Position numbers and translations under genes: made by a program. A DNA stretch of 64,000 bases, from assembly GCA_021292165.1 (NCBI GenBank), contig CM037876.1:206606200-206670199 (forward strand). Direction: 5' to 3'. Below, in pieces: positions 63,375-64,000 of this stretch; positions within the stretch are counted from its first letter, which is position 1; each line of letters begins with the position of its first letter. The notes beneath the pieces are model-generated. The model saw only the letters and a list, made by a program, of their open reading frames with translations. It was not told the DNA's origin and ran no database searches. This stretch comes from Shinisaurus crocodilurus (lineage: Eukaryota > Chordata > Lepidosauria > Squamata > Shinisauridae).

Positions 63375-64000
63375 GTACACATATATACACATCCGTATTT
63401 GACTGGAATGTGTTCAGAAGTGTGAAAGGAACTTTTATTTTAAAGTGTTATCATCATGTTGTTGTGCTATTGAAAATGATCCTCTCTCTAGGTTTTTATG
63501 TAGCCTAACACTTGATGGTGAACAATATTAATAGGCTCTGATGGACAATGGGTGTTCCAAGGTCCTGATGTATCATAGCCACCTGCCTGGAGTGGGGCTG
63601 AAAAGAACAGCATCTGCAGTTTAAATTTGGCCAGGGAAAGACAAAATAGTGTTCATTTTGTGAACAGGCAGGCAGAAGGGAGCCAATCTTGGGAATATGG
63701 CTTTTGCTTTGGGTCCAAAGCTGCTTCAGGACCAGCCCTGTCTGTCTGTGTACCTGTTTGCTTGCTATCTCACCTATTCATCCTGTATATTTGTAAACAG
63801 AGTTTGCAAACCATGAAATTTCCCCGTGCTTTCTCCTCCAAAAGGAAACTAACTGTGTAAAGCTGCCCTGGAAGCGGAGGAGCCTGGGGGGGAAAAGGGG
63901 GGAAAGTGGAACTTTTTGATGAGATGCTCTGCTTTAGATTAGCAATAGTCAGATTAATTTCTCACATTTTATGTTGTCTTGGGCAAATTACAGCCTCATT
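63375..64000. other. Intergenic to the window end, nothing recognised
   Basis: No gene or repeat recognised. SLC22A18, the expected mammalian neighbour on this side, is not visible. Confidence 0.35.

Noticed and set aside
135..64000. KCNQ1 or SLC22A18 exons
   Set aside because: Looked for because of mammalian gene order, but no peptide resembling either protein was recognised. Short exons could still be missed by eye.

Overview
This 64 kb window looks like nuclear DNA of a non-avian reptile, most likely a squamate (lizard or snake). The basis is the repeat content: several LINE lineages side by side (L1, L2/CR1-type, CR1/L3-type and a further non-LTR family), tRNA-derived and 5S-rRNA-derived SINEs, many short hAT-type and TTAA-type foldback elements, a Tc1 transposon, and many (CA)n, (TG)n and (ATT)n microsatellites. 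There is no operon, Shine-Dalgarno site or phage-like structure. The species assignment is inference.

One host protein-coding gene is well supported: CDKN1C (p57Kip2), a CDK inhibitor, on the minus strand. Coding exon 1 is 39831-39228, a 576-bp intron follows, and coding exon 2 is 38651-38533. The splice joins a complete 240-residue protein with the N-terminal cyclin/CDK-binding domain and the C-terminal ITDFFAKRKR and SEQTPRKRLR signatures. A second short intron right after the stop (38527-38449) and a long 3' UTR exon running towards about 36915 are predicted. Upstream lie a TATA-like box and three evenly spaced inverted CCAAT boxes with an E2F-like site. In mammals this gene lies between KCNQ1 and SLC22A18. 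I could not recognise exons of either neighbour here.

Layout. 0-12.9 kb: L1 fragment, cluster of short MITEs, decayed Tc1 transposon (3049-4634), L2 fragment, a LINE with reverse transcriptase and C-terminal zinc finger (8928-10234, minus), and a SINE split by a double foldback. 13.1-13.8 kb: CpG-rich, repeat-free candidate regulatory block. 14-24 kb: mixed repeats. 24.2-26.5 kb: repeat-poor, homeodomain-site-rich candidate conserved noncoding block. 26.5-30.3 kb: CR1-type LINE broken by a hAT element, a SINE, and a hAT inserted in an older hAT MITE. 30.5-32.5 kb: candidate regulatory block and CpG island. 34.5-36.7 kb: L2 copy carrying a 5S SINE, then a hAT MITE. 36.9-40.4 kb: CDKN1C and promoter. 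41.5-43.1 kb: repeats. 43.6-44.7 kb: repeat-poor candidate enhancer. 44.7-64 kb: dense nested repeats, including a hAT copy that carries a GC-rich coding-like insert and three TTAGGG units, and a pair of inverted copies of an unclassified repeat.

Apart from CDKN1C the supported protein-coding sequences are transposon remnants. The rest of the window reads as the regulatory and repeat landscape of one developmental gene. I found no new multi-gene system. The most interesting items are the 5S-derived SINE with a CR1-like tail, the hAT family with apparent sequence capture, the shared modular core of several foldback families, and the candidate noncoding regulatory blocks.
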